A stretch of 64,000 nucleotides of DNA, from assembly GCA_949284175.1 (NCBI GenBank), contig CASDVE010000011.1, positions 83,198-147,197 on the forward strand. The letters run 5' to 3'. Positions 47,317 through 56,970 of the stretch are shown here, piece after piece; within the stretch, counting starts at the first letter, position 1; each line of letters opens with the position of its first letter. Under the pieces are notes generated by a model. The model saw only the letters and a list, made by a program, of their open reading frames with translations, was not told the origin of the DNA and ran no database searches. Position numbers and translations under genes: made by a program. Origin of the DNA: an uncultured Eubacteriales bacterium (GTDB lineage Bacteria > Bacillota > Clostridia > Lachnospirales > Lachnospiraceae).

Positions 47317-49767
47317 ATGAAAAAACCTGAAATATTAGCTCCAGCAGGTTCTTATGAAAGTTTATTAGCAGGAATTGCAAATGGTGCAGATGCTGTCTAT
47401 TTGGGAGGTTCTGCTTTTGGTGCAAGAGCTTTTGCTGGAAATCTTACAACTGAAAAATTAAAAGAAGCCATAGACTATGTTCATTATCATGGAAAGAGTA
47501 TTTATTTAACAGTGAATACTCTATTAAAAGATCAAGAATTAGAAAAAGAACTTTATGATTATATTGCTCCATTTTACGAACAAGGATTAGACGCTGCAAT
47601 TGTACAGGATATGGGAGTTCTTAGATTTTTGCATAAGCATTTTCCAAGTCTTCCCCTTCATGCTAGTACACAGATGACAGTAACTAGCACAGAGTCCGCA
47701 CGTTTTTTAAAACAATGTGGCGTTACAAGAATTGTACCAGCAAGAGAATTATCCTTTGAAGAGATAAGAAAAATGAAAGATGCTTGTGGTCTTGAAATAG
47801 AGTCTTTTGTGCATGGTGCACTTTGTTATTGCTATTCTGGACAGTGCTTATTAAGCAGTATGATTGGGGGAAGAAGCGGAAATCGTGGACGCTGTGCCCA
47901 ACCATGCCGATTGCCTTATGAATTAAGAAGTGAAACAGGAGAAGTGTTAGGAAAGAAAGAAGAGTCCTATCGACTGAGTCCGAAAGATCTCTGTGCCATT
48001 GATGAAATTCCTCAGATGGTACAAGCAGGAATTGATTCTTTCAAAATTGAAGGAAGAATGAAAAAGCCGGAGTATGTGGCAGCGGTTACAAGAATGTACA
48101 GAAAATATCTGGATCTGTATTGGGAGAATCCAAATGCACCATATCATGTGGAAGAAAAAGATTATAAACAATTGATGGAACTTTATAATCGAGGTGGATT
48201 CACAGATGGATATTATACAAAACATAATGGAAAAGATATGATGTCCATGAAGCGTCCAAATCATCAAGGGTTATTGGTAGGAACAGTAGAAAAGATAAAA
48301 GGCAATCAGATTGTGTTTACTTGCAAAGAGGACATTCACCCAAAAGATGTGTTAGAAGTTCGTCAAGGAGAACAGGCGATGGCAGAGCTAACTTCTCCAG
48401 TTGCCTGCGAAAAAGGCAAAAAAATTACTCTAAATGCTAATAACCTTCGAAAACTTCGAGTGGGACAATCCGTTTATCGAATGAAAAATAAGCATTTGAT
48501 CGAAGAGATGGAAAAACAATGGAACGATCATCAAGATCGCATTGCACTACGTTGTGAAGCTATTTTTGAAGAAGGAAAACGAGCAAAACTTGTTCTTTCT
48601 GGAAAGGGAGCAACTTGTGAAGTTGTTGGAAATGTTGTGGAAACAGCCCAAAATCAACCAATGACTCAAGAAAAAATTTCCTCTCTTTTAAACAAAACAG
48701 GGGGAACAGAATATTATTTTGAATCCATTGACGTGCAGATCAAAGGAAATATCTTTTTACCTGTGCAGGCAGTAAAAGAGCTGAGAAGAGAAGGCATTCG
48801 TGGATGGGAGGAAAAAAAGGCAAAGGAATATCGAAGATATGATGCCAAAGAGAAGAATTTTGATAAAGAAGAATGTGTTGAAACGCTCAACAAAGAAGAG
48901 GAAGAAGCAGTCCAAAGAGAAAAAATGGAGATTGTAGTTTCTGTATTCAAGGAAGAACAGCTTGATACGGTTCTTGCATTTCAAGAAGTGTCTATTATTT
49001 ATTTAGAACTTGTTGGTATGACAATGGAAACAGCAAAACGGCTTGCGGATCGCATTCATAAAGAGAACAAACGTTGCTATTTGGCATTTCCACAGATCTT
49101 TAGAACAGAGGCAGAAAAAGAATGGGAAAGAGAGAAAGAAGCAATACTCAGTGATCGATTTGATGGGTATATTATTAGAAACCTTGAAGAATATGTGCGT
49201 TTATCCGATGAAATGAAGGAGGAAACGAAAGATCTTTGGGAACAAAAAGAATGGGTTCTTGACTATACAATGTATCAATATAACCGTCAAGCAGAAGAAT
49301 TTTATAAAGAGTATGCAGATGGTAAAAAAATAACAACGGTTCTTCCTATCGAGCTAAACTATCATGAAATAAAAAATATGAATTATAAAGAAAGTGAACT
49401 GCTTGTTTATGGAAGACTTCCTCTCATGGTTTCAGCCCAATGCCAATGGAAACAGACAAAGGGATGTATTGGAGTTACAAAGCCTGTTATTTTACGAGAT
49501 CGAAAACAAAGTGATTTTTTTGTAATGAATCAATGCAAATATTGTTATAATACCATTTATAGTGATAAACCGCTTTGTCTTTATGATCAAAAAGACGCCA
49601 TTGATTCCCTTTCTGTCAAAAGAGTTCGTTTGCAGTTTGTAGACGAGAACAAAACTCAGATAGAAAAGAGGATAAAAGAGGCGATATTTGTTTTTCAAGA
49701 AGGAGGAGAAGTTCCTTTTTCTGAAAAAGAATTTACAAGAGGGCACTGGAAACGCGGTATAGAATAG
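47317..49767 (+). CDS. U32 family peptidase (with DUF3656-type C-terminal region)
   Basis: An 816-residue U32 peptidase/collagenase-like protein. N-terminal ILAPAGSYESLLAGIANGADAVYLGG, the U32 signature around ESFVHGALCYCYSGQC and the cysteines RGRCAQPCR are present. Related proteins (TrhP, RlhA) act in tRNA or rRNA hydroxylation rather than proteolysis, so the true function may be RNA modification. The long C-terminal region includes a Cys-containing segment (NQCKYCYN). Confidence 0.9.
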   Translation: MKKPEILAPAGSYESLLAGIANGADAVYLGGSAFGARAFAGNLTTEKLKEAIDYVHYHGKSIYLTVNTLLKDQELEKELYDYIAPFYEQGLDAAIVQDMGVLRFLHKHFPSLPLHASTQMTVTSTESARFLKQCGVTRIVPARELSFEEIRKMKDACGLEIESFVHGALCYCYSGQCLLSSMIGGRSGNRGRCAQPCRLPYELRSETGEVLGKKEESYRLSPKDLCAIDEIPQMVQAGIDSFKIEGRMKKPEYVAAVTRMYRKYLDLYWENPNAPYHVEEKDYKQLMELYNRGGFTDGYYTKHNGKDMMSMKRPNHQGLLVGTVEKIKGNQIVFTCKEDIHPKDVLEVRQGEQAMAELTSPVACEKGKKITLNANNLRKLRVGQSVYRMKNKHLIEEMEKQWNDHQDRIALRCEAIFEEGKRAKLVLSGKGATCEVVGNVVETAQNQPMTQEKISSLLNKTGGTEYYFESIDVQIKGNIFLPVQAVKELRREGIRGWEEKKAKEYRRYDAKEKNFDKEECVETLNKEEEEAVQREKMEIVVSVFKEEQLDTVLAFQEVSIIYLELVGMTMETAKRLADRIHKENKRCYLAFPQIFRTEAEKEWEREKEAILSDRFDGYIIRNLEEYVRLSDEMKEETKDLWEQKEWVLDYTMYQYNRQAEEFYKEYADGKKITTVLPIELNYHEIKNMNYKESELLVYGRLPLMVSAQCQWKQTKGCIGVTKPVILRDRKQSDFFVMNQCKYCYNTIYSDKPLCLYDQKDAIDSLSVKRVRLQFVDENKTQIEKRIKEAIFVFQEGGEVPFSEKEFTRGHWKRGIE

Positions 49768-49776
49768 GAGAACATT

Positions 49777-51168
49777 ATGGTAACAATCCTTACGGTTTTG
49801 TCAAAATATGTGATTATCATTATGGGCGCTATATATACCCTATCTTGTTTTACATTATTCAGACCATCCAATGCGGATAGACAAAAGATTTTGTTGAGCC
49901 GTCAATTAAAAAAATTATTTATTTTTCATTTCTTTTGTTATCTCGTTTTATATTTACAGATGGAAGAGATAAATGTGCTGTGGTTTTATGGAGCTCAGAC
50001 AATTTTTATTATTATAGTGCAGATTCTATATGGAAAGTTGTATCCAAGTGGTTCAAGATTGATCACAAATAATATGTGTTTTTTACTCATTTTAGGGTTC
50101 ACAATTTTGACGAGATTGAATTTTGATTTGGCAGTAAAACAATATTTCATTGTCTGTGTGTGTATTGTTGCTTTTATTGTAGTACCTTATCTAGTGGGAA
50201 CATTAAAAGGCTTTGGAAAATATTATTTATTTTATGGAGCAACAGGTTTAGTACTTTTATCCAGTGTATTTGTCATTGGAGCTAGGAAGAATGGAGCTGT
50301 TAACTGGATCAAACTTGGTCCTCTTATGTTACAGCCATCAGAGTTTGTAAAGATTTTATTTATATTCTTTGTTGCATCCATGTTAGCACAGTCTGATGAG
50401 TTTCGAAATGTTGTTGTCACAACACTGTTTGCGGGTGCTCATGTCATCATTCTTGTGTTGGAAAAGGATCTAGGTGGTGCATTACTGTTTTTTATTGTCT
50501 ACCTTGTTATGCTTTTTGTAGCAACAGGAAAGAAATTATATTTTATTGCTGGCATAGGAGCAGGAGGACTGGCTGCCTTTATTGCCTATCATTTATTTAC
50601 ACACGTGCAAACACGTGTGGAGGCATGGAGAGATCCATGGTCTATTATTGATGGTGGAGGAAATCAGATTGCACAGTCGTTGTTTGCCATTGGTACGGGA
50701 AGTTGGCTAGGTTTAGGACTTGATGAGGGAATGCCATATAAAATTCCAGTTGTTGTATCAGATTTTATTTTTTCAGCCATTGCAGAGGAGCTTGGAGCTT
50801 TATTTGCACTATGTTTATTGCTCATTTGTGTCAGTTGTTTTGTATCCTTTGTGGATATTGCAATGCAAAATAGAATCATGGTCTATAAATTATTGGCATT
50901 AGGATTTGGTGTCTGCTATATTTTTCAAGTATTTTTATCCGTTGGAGGAGTGACTAAATTTATTCCATCCACAGGTGTTACACTGCCCCTTGTAAGTTAT
51001 GGAGGGAGTTCCGTTGCCAGCTCCATCTTAGTATTTAATATTATTCAAGGACTTTATATAAAGGCACATAATGAGGATAGCGACAATTTAAAAATAGAAA
51101 AACAACAAAAATCTCTTTCTCATAAAAAGAAAAAAGAAAACCATAAAGTAAGAAAGCAACAAAAATAG
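49777..51168 (+). CDS. SEDS-family peptidoglycan glycosyltransferase (FtsW/RodA/SpoVE type)
   Basis: A 463-residue multi-helix membrane protein. SEDS motifs are visible: GARKNGAVNWIKLGPLMLQPSEFVKI, LEKDLGGALLF, and the C-terminal STGVTLPLVSYGGSS. It polymerises lipid II into glycan strands together with a cognate class B PBP, encoded immediately downstream. A lysine-rich cytosolic tail ends the protein. Confidence 0.93.
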   Translation: MVTILTVLSKYVIIIMGAIYTLSCFTLFRPSNADRQKILLSRQLKKLFIFHFFCYLVLYLQMEEINVLWFYGAQTIFIIIVQILYGKLYPSGSRLITNNMCFLLILGFTILTRLNFDLAVKQYFIVCVCIVAFIVVPYLVGTLKGFGKYYLFYGATGLVLLSSVFVIGARKNGAVNWIKLGPLMLQPSEFVKILFIFFVASMLAQSDEFRNVVVTTLFAGAHVIILVLEKDLGGALLFFIVYLVMLFVATGKKLYFIAGIGAGGLAAFIAYHLFTHVQTRVEAWRDPWSIIDGGGNQIAQSLFAIGTGSWLGLGLDEGMPYKIPVVVSDFIFSAIAEELGALFALCLLLICVSCFVSFVDIAMQNRIMVYKLLALGFGVCYIFQVFLSVGGVTKFIPSTGVTLPLVSYGGSSVASSILVFNIIQGLYIKAHNEDSDNLKIEKQQKSLSHKKKKENHKVRKQQK

Positions 51169-51205
51169 AGATGTTTATGAAAGAGAGTTAAAGGAGTTAG
51201 TGAAT

Positions 51206-53149
51206 GTGAACTCAAAAAAAGAATCAAACGATAAAAAAGAATTAAGGTGGAAGGAAGAATCACGAATAAGACAGGAAGAAGAACTCTTTTTAAAAAAGTT
51301 TGAAGAGGAGAAAGACAGGCAAGAAGGGGAAACTGAAGGAGAAAAAGCACAAGAGTTTGTTAGAAAGCAAAAAACTTCAGAGGAATTAGAAGCCTTAGGA
51401 ATTTTAGAGCCAAAGGATGAAAGCAAGAAAGAGATCCTATCGGAAACAGGATTTCAAAGAGAACAAAGGGAGATAGAAAATCTCTTTGATTCAGAGTTTG
51501 AAAAAGAGGCAAAAAATTTTTTTCAACAACAAGAGGAAGAAAAAGAGTTTGTCCAAGAGGAATTAGGAGAAACCGAGTTGAGTAAAAAGAAGAAAAAAAA
51601 GAATTCATTGGCTCTAACCAAACAAAGAAAAGAGAAGGACTCCCTAGATACTGGGGAAGAAAAGAGAGGAATAAAATCTCTAGTAGATAGAGCAAATATT
51701 CTTTTAGCACCGAGTGGGAGAAAAGATACAAGAGATCAAGTGGGAATTAACAGACAGATCTTAAAGGTAGCTTATTTATTTGCAGGAGTATTTCTTGTCC
51801 TTATGGTGTATATTGGATATTTTGTATCCGTTGATAGCAAGGAGATCATTACGAATCCTAGAAATCAGCGTCAGGATATGTTTGCAAAAACGGTTATCCG
51901 AGGGAATATTGAAAGTAGTGATGGAGAAATTTTAGCAGAAACAAAAGTGAATGAGGACGGAGAGGAAGAGCGGGTATATCCATTTAGAAATCTTTATGCC
52001 CATGTGGTAGGGTATACAGTAAAAGGGAAATATGGTTTAGAATCTTCTGAGAATTTTAATCTATTGACGTCCAATGCTAACTTTCTTGAAAAACTATATC
52101 ACACCTTAAAAAATGAAAAAAATAGAGGTGATACAGTTGTAACCACGTTAAACAGTCGGTTGCAAGAGGTGGCGTATGAGGCGTTAGGAGATCATAAAGG
52201 TGCAGTGATTGCAATGGAACCGAGTAGTGGAAAGATACTTGCCATGGTGTCAAAACCAGATTTTGATCCGAATAGCCTAAGTGAAGACTGGGCATTTATT
52301 AATAGCGAAGAAGAAAAAGAAAATTCAAGATTATTAAATCGTGCTACACAAGGAATCTATCCTCCTGGTTCTATCTTTAAGATTGTGACAGCATTAGAAT
52401 ATATGAGAGAGAATAGCAATTTTAATGATTATCACTATGATTGTGAATCGGAGGGAGTATTCTTTGGAGTTCCTATTCACTGCTATAATATGCACCGACA
52501 TGGAGAACAGGATTTAAAAGAATCCTTTGCAAATTCTTGTAATACATCCTTTGCCAATATTGGAACAAAACTGGATAAAGGAAAGTTTCATGATCTATGT
52601 GAATCTTTATTGTTTAATCAGGCTTTGCCAGTAGAATTTCCATATAAAAAGAGTCGATTTGTTTTGAACGAACACTCTGAGGATAAAGAAGTAGCACAGA
52701 CCGCCATTGGACAAGGGGATACAGGGATTACACCACTTCACAGTGTGATGATTACATCCGCCGTTGCAAATGGTGGGATGGTAATGAAACCATATCTTGT
52801 GGATCAGATTGAAAATTATGAAGGTGGTATTGTGCGTAAATATACTGGGAAATCTTATGGAAGCGTCATGTCTGCAAAAGAAGCAACGGAATTGACAGAA
52901 ATGATGAAAGAAGTCGTGAAAAGTGGTACAGGAACAAAGCTAAGTGGAAAGAGCTATTCTGTTGCAGGGAAAACGGGAACGGCAGAGTATGAGGAAGGAA
53001 AAAATCCACACGCATGGTTCACTGGATTTGCACCTGCGGATAATCCAGAGATTGCGATTTCTGTTATTGTAGAAGATAGTGGTGCTGGTAGTACCTATGC
53101 TGTTCCAGTGGCAGGTAAAGTATTAGACGCCTATTTTAGCCAAAAATAA
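51206..53149 (+). CDS. Class B penicillin-binding protein with long charged cytosolic tail
   Basis: A ~647-residue transpeptidase, the partner of the SEDS protein upstream. The first ~190 residues are extremely rich in Glu and Lys with no recognised domain, before one membrane helix (VAYLFAGVFLVLMVYIGYFV). The PBP region (RGNIESSDGEILAET) and transpeptidase domain follow: SxxK as SIFK (PPGSIFKIVTA), SCN (ANSCNTSFANIG) and KTGT (AGKTGTAEYE). The GTG at 51206 has better spacing from AAGGAG than the GTG at 51200. The domain layout resembles PbpA-type proteins. Confidence 0.9.
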   Translation: MNSKKESNDKKELRWKEESRIRQEEELFLKKFEEEKDRQEGETEGEKAQEFVRKQKTSEELEALGILEPKDESKKEILSETGFQREQREIENLFDSEFEKEAKNFFQQQEEEKEFVQEELGETELSKKKKKKNSLALTKQRKEKDSLDTGEEKRGIKSLVDRANILLAPSGRKDTRDQVGINRQILKVAYLFAGVFLVLMVYIGYFVSVDSKEIITNPRNQRQDMFAKTVIRGNIESSDGEILAETKVNEDGEEERVYPFRNLYAHVVGYTVKGKYGLESSENFNLLTSNANFLEKLYHTLKNEKNRGDTVVTTLNSRLQEVAYEALGDHKGAVIAMEPSSGKILAMVSKPDFDPNSLSEDWAFINSEEEKENSRLLNRATQGIYPPGSIFKIVTALEYMRENSNFNDYHYDCESEGVFFGVPIHCYNMHRHGEQDLKESFANSCNTSFANIGTKLDKGKFHDLCESLLFNQALPVEFPYKKSRFVLNEHSEDKEVAQTAIGQGDTGITPLHSVMITSAVANGGMVMKPYLVDQIENYEGGIVRKYTGKSYGSVMSAKEATELTEMMKEVVKSGTGTKLSGKSYSVAGKTGTAEYEEGKNPHAWFTGFAPADNPEIAISVIVEDSGAGSTYAVPVAGKVLDAYFSQK

Positions 53150-53623
53150 TGTGCTCTGATAAAAAATTATCGTTATAAAGCAAAAAAGTGTTGCATTATA
53201 AAAAAAAATGAATTATAATGCAAGGGTATGGAAAACGAAGGACATTTTGGCAGAGTTATCCATGCAAATATTTTGTTGGCGACTTTCGTTGCCTTATTGA
53301 TTGAGTTAGAAGCTCAAATTTTATAAGTTGGTCACTTTATAACCTCATATGCATATTGCATGTACAACTTGTGAAACGGTCAATAAGAGTAGTAAAAGTA
53401 AAATATTTGCTATATAGACTCTAGCCCTATGCCTGTTATCCCATTTATAAAAATTATATGTAAATAAATGTATCTTTTTGCAATATAAAGTTTGATAAAA
53501 GTTTATCTAGTAGGAATTGTGAAATGCTCGTATTGTAAAGAGATGCTTTTGCATAAAGTTTATTTTTATTTAAAAGATGGATAAAAGTAAACAAATATAA
53601 ATGATAGAATTGATAATGGAACG
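53150..53623. other. Intergenic region, no gene recognised
   Basis: About 470 bp of AT-rich sequence between the PBP gene and a terminator hairpin. It contains several TATAAT-like boxes (e.g. AATTATAATGC near 53211) but no coding frame I can support. Because it ends in a terminator not assigned to any gene, it could encode a non-coding RNA. Confidence 0.35.
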
Positions 53624-53667
53624 AACGCAAGTCAAGGCATAAAAATATGCAATGGCTTGCGTTTTTT
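53624..53667 (+). terminator. Intrinsic terminator
   Basis: AACGCAAGTCA pairs with TGGCTTGCGTT (one mismatch/wobble) and is followed by seven T. Confidence 0.85.
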
Positions 53668-53738
53668 TGCGTAAAGACAACGAGCCATGCGAGAGCATTT
53701 ATGCTCACATATGGCGACTGTCTGCGAACGTGAGAAAC
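53668..53738 (+). repeat. Dispersed structured element, copy d, upstream of speA
   Basis: Nearly identical to copies at 60059 and 60155: GACA-ACGA-GCCAT...GAGCA-TTTA-TGCTC-ACAT-ATGGC-GAC-TGTC, followed by TGCGAACGTGAGAA. The outer stem here is CGTA with TGCG, keeping the pairing through a G-U. It ends about 25 bases before the speA ribosome binding site, so it would be in the speA leader RNA. Short open frames across it are not genes. Confidence 0.85.
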
Positions 53739-53776
53739 TAAAAAAACGCAAGCAAAACTGGAAAGGAGGGAATGGA

Positions 53777-55231
53777 ATGGAACAGAATTCACAATTAAAA
53801 GCACCAATTTATGAAGCATTGGAGCGATTTCGAAAAATGAGAGTTGTTCCTTTTGATGTACCAGGACACAAGCATGGCAAAGGAAATCCAGAGCTTGTAG
53901 AACTGCTTGGGAAACAGTGTGTAGAAATTGATGTGAATTCTATGAAACCACTGGATAATTTATGTCATCCAGTTTCTGTCATAAAAGAGGCAGAACATCT
54001 TGCAGCAGAGGCGTTTGGTGCAGCACACGCATTTTTAATGGTGGGAGGTACAACGTCATCGGTGCAAAGCATGATTTTATCCTGTTGTAAGCAAGGGGAT
54101 AAGATCATACTTCCAAGAAATGTCCATCGAAGTGCAATCAATGCCCTTGTACTTTGTGGAGCAAAACCAGTTTATGTGAATCCCGACGTGGATCACCATT
54201 TGGGGATCGCCTTAGGTATGAAAGTAAGTCAAGTAGAACAGGCGATTAAGGAAAACCCAGATGCAGTTGCAGTTTTTGTGAATAATCCGACCTATTATGG
54301 AATTTGTTCGGATTTAAGACGTATTGTGAAAATGGCACACGAACATGGAATGAAAGTGTTAGTGGATGAAGCCCATGGAACACATTTTTATTTTGGAGAA
54401 CATATGCCAGTATCTGCCATGGAGGCAGGTGCGGACATGGCATCTGTCAGTATGCACAAATCAGGAGGAAGTTTGACACAAAGTTCTTTTTTGCTTGTTG
54501 GAGAACGGGTGAATGCTGGGTATGTACGGCAAATCATTAATTTAACCCAGACGACCAGTGGTTCTTATTTGTTATTATCCAGTTTGGATATATCGAGAAG
54601 AAACTTAGCACTTCGAGGAAGGGAACAGTTTCAAAAAGTGTCATTGTTAGCCAACTATGCGAGGGAGGAAATTAATAAAATTGGTGGATATTATGTATTT
54701 TCAAAAGATTTAATCAACCATAATAGTGTATATGATTTTGATACAACCAAATTATCCATTCATACCTTAGATATTGGACTTGCAGGAATTGAAGTGTATG
54801 ACATATTAAGAGATGAGTATGATATTCAGATTGAATTTGGAGATCTTGGCAATATTTTAGCGTATTTATCCATCGGAGATCGCATTCAAGAAGTGGAACG
54901 GCTTGTCAGTGCATTAGCGGATATTAAACGGCGTTATCAAAAAGATAGTACAGGAATGTTATCCCAAGAATACATAGAGCCTATGGTGATTATGACACCA
55001 CAAGAATCTTTTTATGCAGAAAAAGAATACTTAAAGTTAGAGGATACGATTGGGCGTGTTTGCAGTGAATTTGTCATGTGTTATCCACCAGGGATTCCTA
55101 TTTTAGCTCCTGGGGAAGAGATTACGGATAAAATCTTACATTACATTTGTTATGCCAAAGAAAAAGGATGTTCTATGACAGGACCAGAGGATGAAAACAT
55201 AGAGCATTTGAATGTGATAAAGGAGAAATAA
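53777..55231 (+). CDS. speA: Arginine decarboxylase (Orn/Lys/Arg decarboxylase, fold type I)
   Basis: A 484-residue PLP-dependent decarboxylase of the short clostridial/bacillar SpeA type. VPFDVPGHKHG, FLMVGGTTSSVQ, VDEAHGTHF and the PLP-lysine motif SMHKSGGSLTQSS are visible. Fold and context (agmatinase downstream) favour arginine, giving agmatine, over lysine or ornithine. ATG at 53777 follows AAAGGAGGG; upstream frame extension lies in the structured element and is not coding. First gene of a five-gene polyamine operon. Confidence 0.9.
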   Translation: MEQNSQLKAPIYEALERFRKMRVVPFDVPGHKHGKGNPELVELLGKQCVEIDVNSMKPLDNLCHPVSVIKEAEHLAAEAFGAAHAFLMVGGTTSSVQSMILSCCKQGDKIILPRNVHRSAINALVLCGAKPVYVNPDVDHHLGIALGMKVSQVEQAIKENPDAVAVFVNNPTYYGICSDLRRIVKMAHEHGMKVLVDEAHGTHFYFGEHMPVSAMEAGADMASVSMHKSGGSLTQSSFLLVGERVNAGYVRQIINLTQTTSGSYLLLSSLDISRRNLALRGREQFQKVSLLANYAREEINKIGGYYVFSKDLINHNSVYDFDTTKLSIHTLDIGLAGIEVYDILRDEYDIQIEFGDLGNILAYLSIGDRIQEVERLVSALADIKRRYQKDSTGMLSQEYIEPMVIMTPQESFYAEKEYLKLEDTIGRVCSEFVMCYPPGIPILAPGEEITDKILHYICYAKEKGCSMTGPEDENIEHLNVIKEK

Positions 55232-55232
55232 G

Positions 55233-56084
55233 ATGGAAATGTGGTTTTCAGATGAACATACACCCAATGTAAAACTTTCAATTCGGATAGAAAAGCAATT
55301 GTTCAGTGGACAAAGCGAATATCAAAGAATTGATGTGTTGGATTCCAAAGAGTTTGGAAAAATTCTTGTTGTGGATGGCGATTTGGCGTTAACGCAAAAG
55401 GACGAATTTATCTATCATGAAATGATCACCCACGTTCCAATGGCAGTCCATCCAAACATAAAAAAAGTGCTTGTTATTGGTGGAGGAGATGGAGCGGTTG
55501 TTCGAGAATTGATTAAATATGATGAAATTGATCAGATTGATGTGGTAGAAGTCGATCCGCTTTTAGTGGAAGTATGTTATAAATATTTGCCAGAAATTGC
55601 TTGCAGTTTAAAGGATGAAAGGGTGCAGATTTATCATGAAGATGGACTGCGTTTTATTCGTTCTAAAACAGATGCCTACGATTTGATTATTATTGATTCC
55701 CCGAATCCATTTGGTGTTGGAGAAGGATTGTTTACAAAAGAGTTTTATGGAAATTGTTATAATGCCTTGCATGAAGATGGCATTATGATCAATCAAAATG
55801 AAAGCCCTTTTTATCAAGAAGAGGCATATCAATGTCAAAGAATGCACCGACGAATTTTGGAATCCTTTCCAATTAGCCGAATTTATCAGGCACATTTGCC
55901 TTCTTATCCATCCGGACATTGGCTCTTTGGATTCGCTTCAAAAAAATACCATCCATTGGATGATTTAAGAGATGTTGCATGGAATTTAAAAGGGATTGAA
56001 ACGAAATATTATGGGACAAGATTACATCGTGGCGTTTTTGCACTGCCCATCTATGTGGAGGAATTAGTAAAAGATGTTGAATAA
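55233..56084 (+). CDS. speE: Spermidine synthase-like aminopropyltransferase
   Basis: A 283-residue SpeE family protein. It has the N-terminal beta domain (MEMWFSDEHTPNVKLS), the nucleotide-binding GGGDGAVVRE, YHEMITH and the catalytic segment IIIDSPNPFGVGEGLFT. It would transfer the aminopropyl group of decarboxylated SAM to putrescine; no speD is in the window. It overlaps speB by 11 bp. Confidence 0.92.
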   Translation: MEMWFSDEHTPNVKLSIRIEKQLFSGQSEYQRIDVLDSKEFGKILVVDGDLALTQKDEFIYHEMITHVPMAVHPNIKKVLVIGGGDGAVVRELIKYDEIDQIDVVEVDPLLVEVCYKYLPEIACSLKDERVQIYHEDGLRFIRSKTDAYDLIIIDSPNPFGVGEGLFTKEFYGNCYNALHEDGIMINQNESPFYQEEAYQCQRMHRRILESFPISRIYQAHLPSYPSGHWLFGFASKKYHPLDDLRDVAWNLKGIETKYYGTRLHRGVFALPIYVEELVKDVE

Positions 56085-56931
56085 AAATGTAGTGAATTTT
56101 ATTGGTTGTGACAATGAATATGAAGAAGCAGAGGTCGTATTATTTGGTGCTCCCTTTGATTCTACGACATCATATCGACCAGGGACAAGATTTGCAAGCC
56201 AAACAATTCGAAATGAATCCTATGGATTAGAAACATACAGTCCATATCAGGATAAAGATTTAGAAGATGGTAAATTTTTTGATAGCGGAGATTTGGAGTT
56301 GCCAATCGGAGATTCAGAAAAAGTGTTAGATTCTATTACAGAGCGAGTGAATATTATTTTAGAAGATGGAAAAATCCCATTCATGATTGGTGGGGAGCAT
56401 TTGGTCACACTTGGAAGCATTCGAGCCATTTCAAAAAAGTATCCAGAATTTCATATCATCCATTTTGATGCTCATGCTGATTTAAGAGAGGATTATTTAG
56501 GAGTTACGTTATCCCATGCAAGCGTGATTCGGAGATGTTGGGAAATTGTAGGAGATGATAGGATTCACCATTTTGGGATTCGCTCTGGCACAAAAGAAGA
56601 ATTTCTTTGGGCAAAAATTCACACCAATATGCACAAATTTAATTTTGAAGGATTGCGAGAAACGGTTGAGAGATTGCAAGGGGAAAAGGTGTATTTTACG
56701 ATTGATTTGGATGTATTAGATCCATCCATCTTTCCTGGGACAGGAACTCCAGAGGCAGGTGGCGTTTCCTTTTTAGAATTGTTAGACGCCATTCATCTTG
56801 TCATGACACATTGTAATATTATCGGGTGTGATGTCAATGAGCTTTGTCCACCTCTTGATATAAGTGGGACTTCAACAGCAGTTGCTTGTAAAGTGATTCG
56901 TGAGATGTTAATGGAATTCATAGAAGAATAA
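56074..56931 (+). CDS. speB: Agmatinase
   Basis: A 285-residue ureohydrolase that converts agmatine to putrescine and urea. Manganese ligands are visible in GGEHLVTLG, FDAHADLR and TIDLDVLDPSIFPGTGTPE. Its place after speA supports agmatine as substrate. Confidence 0.94.
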   Translation: MLNKNVVNFIGCDNEYEEAEVVLFGAPFDSTTSYRPGTRFASQTIRNESYGLETYSPYQDKDLEDGKFFDSGDLELPIGDSEKVLDSITERVNIILEDGKIPFMIGGEHLVTLGSIRAISKKYPEFHIIHFDAHADLREDYLGVTLSHASVIRRCWEIVGDDRIHHFGIRSGTKEEFLWAKIHTNMHKFNFEGLRETVERLQGEKVYFTIDLDVLDPSIFPGTGTPEAGGVSFLELLDAIHLVMTHCNIIGCDVNELCPPLDISGTSTAVACKVIREMLMEFIEE

Positions 56932-56970
56932 GCGATAAAAATAGATAGGAAAAGAAAGGAAGAAAAAAAG

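Noticed and set aside
53687..53776. Extended N-terminus for SpeA, and short frames at 60002-60256
   Set aside because: The residues MREHLCSHMATVCERE come from the structured repeat, which recurs at 60077; the real start is 53777 behind AAAGGAGGG.
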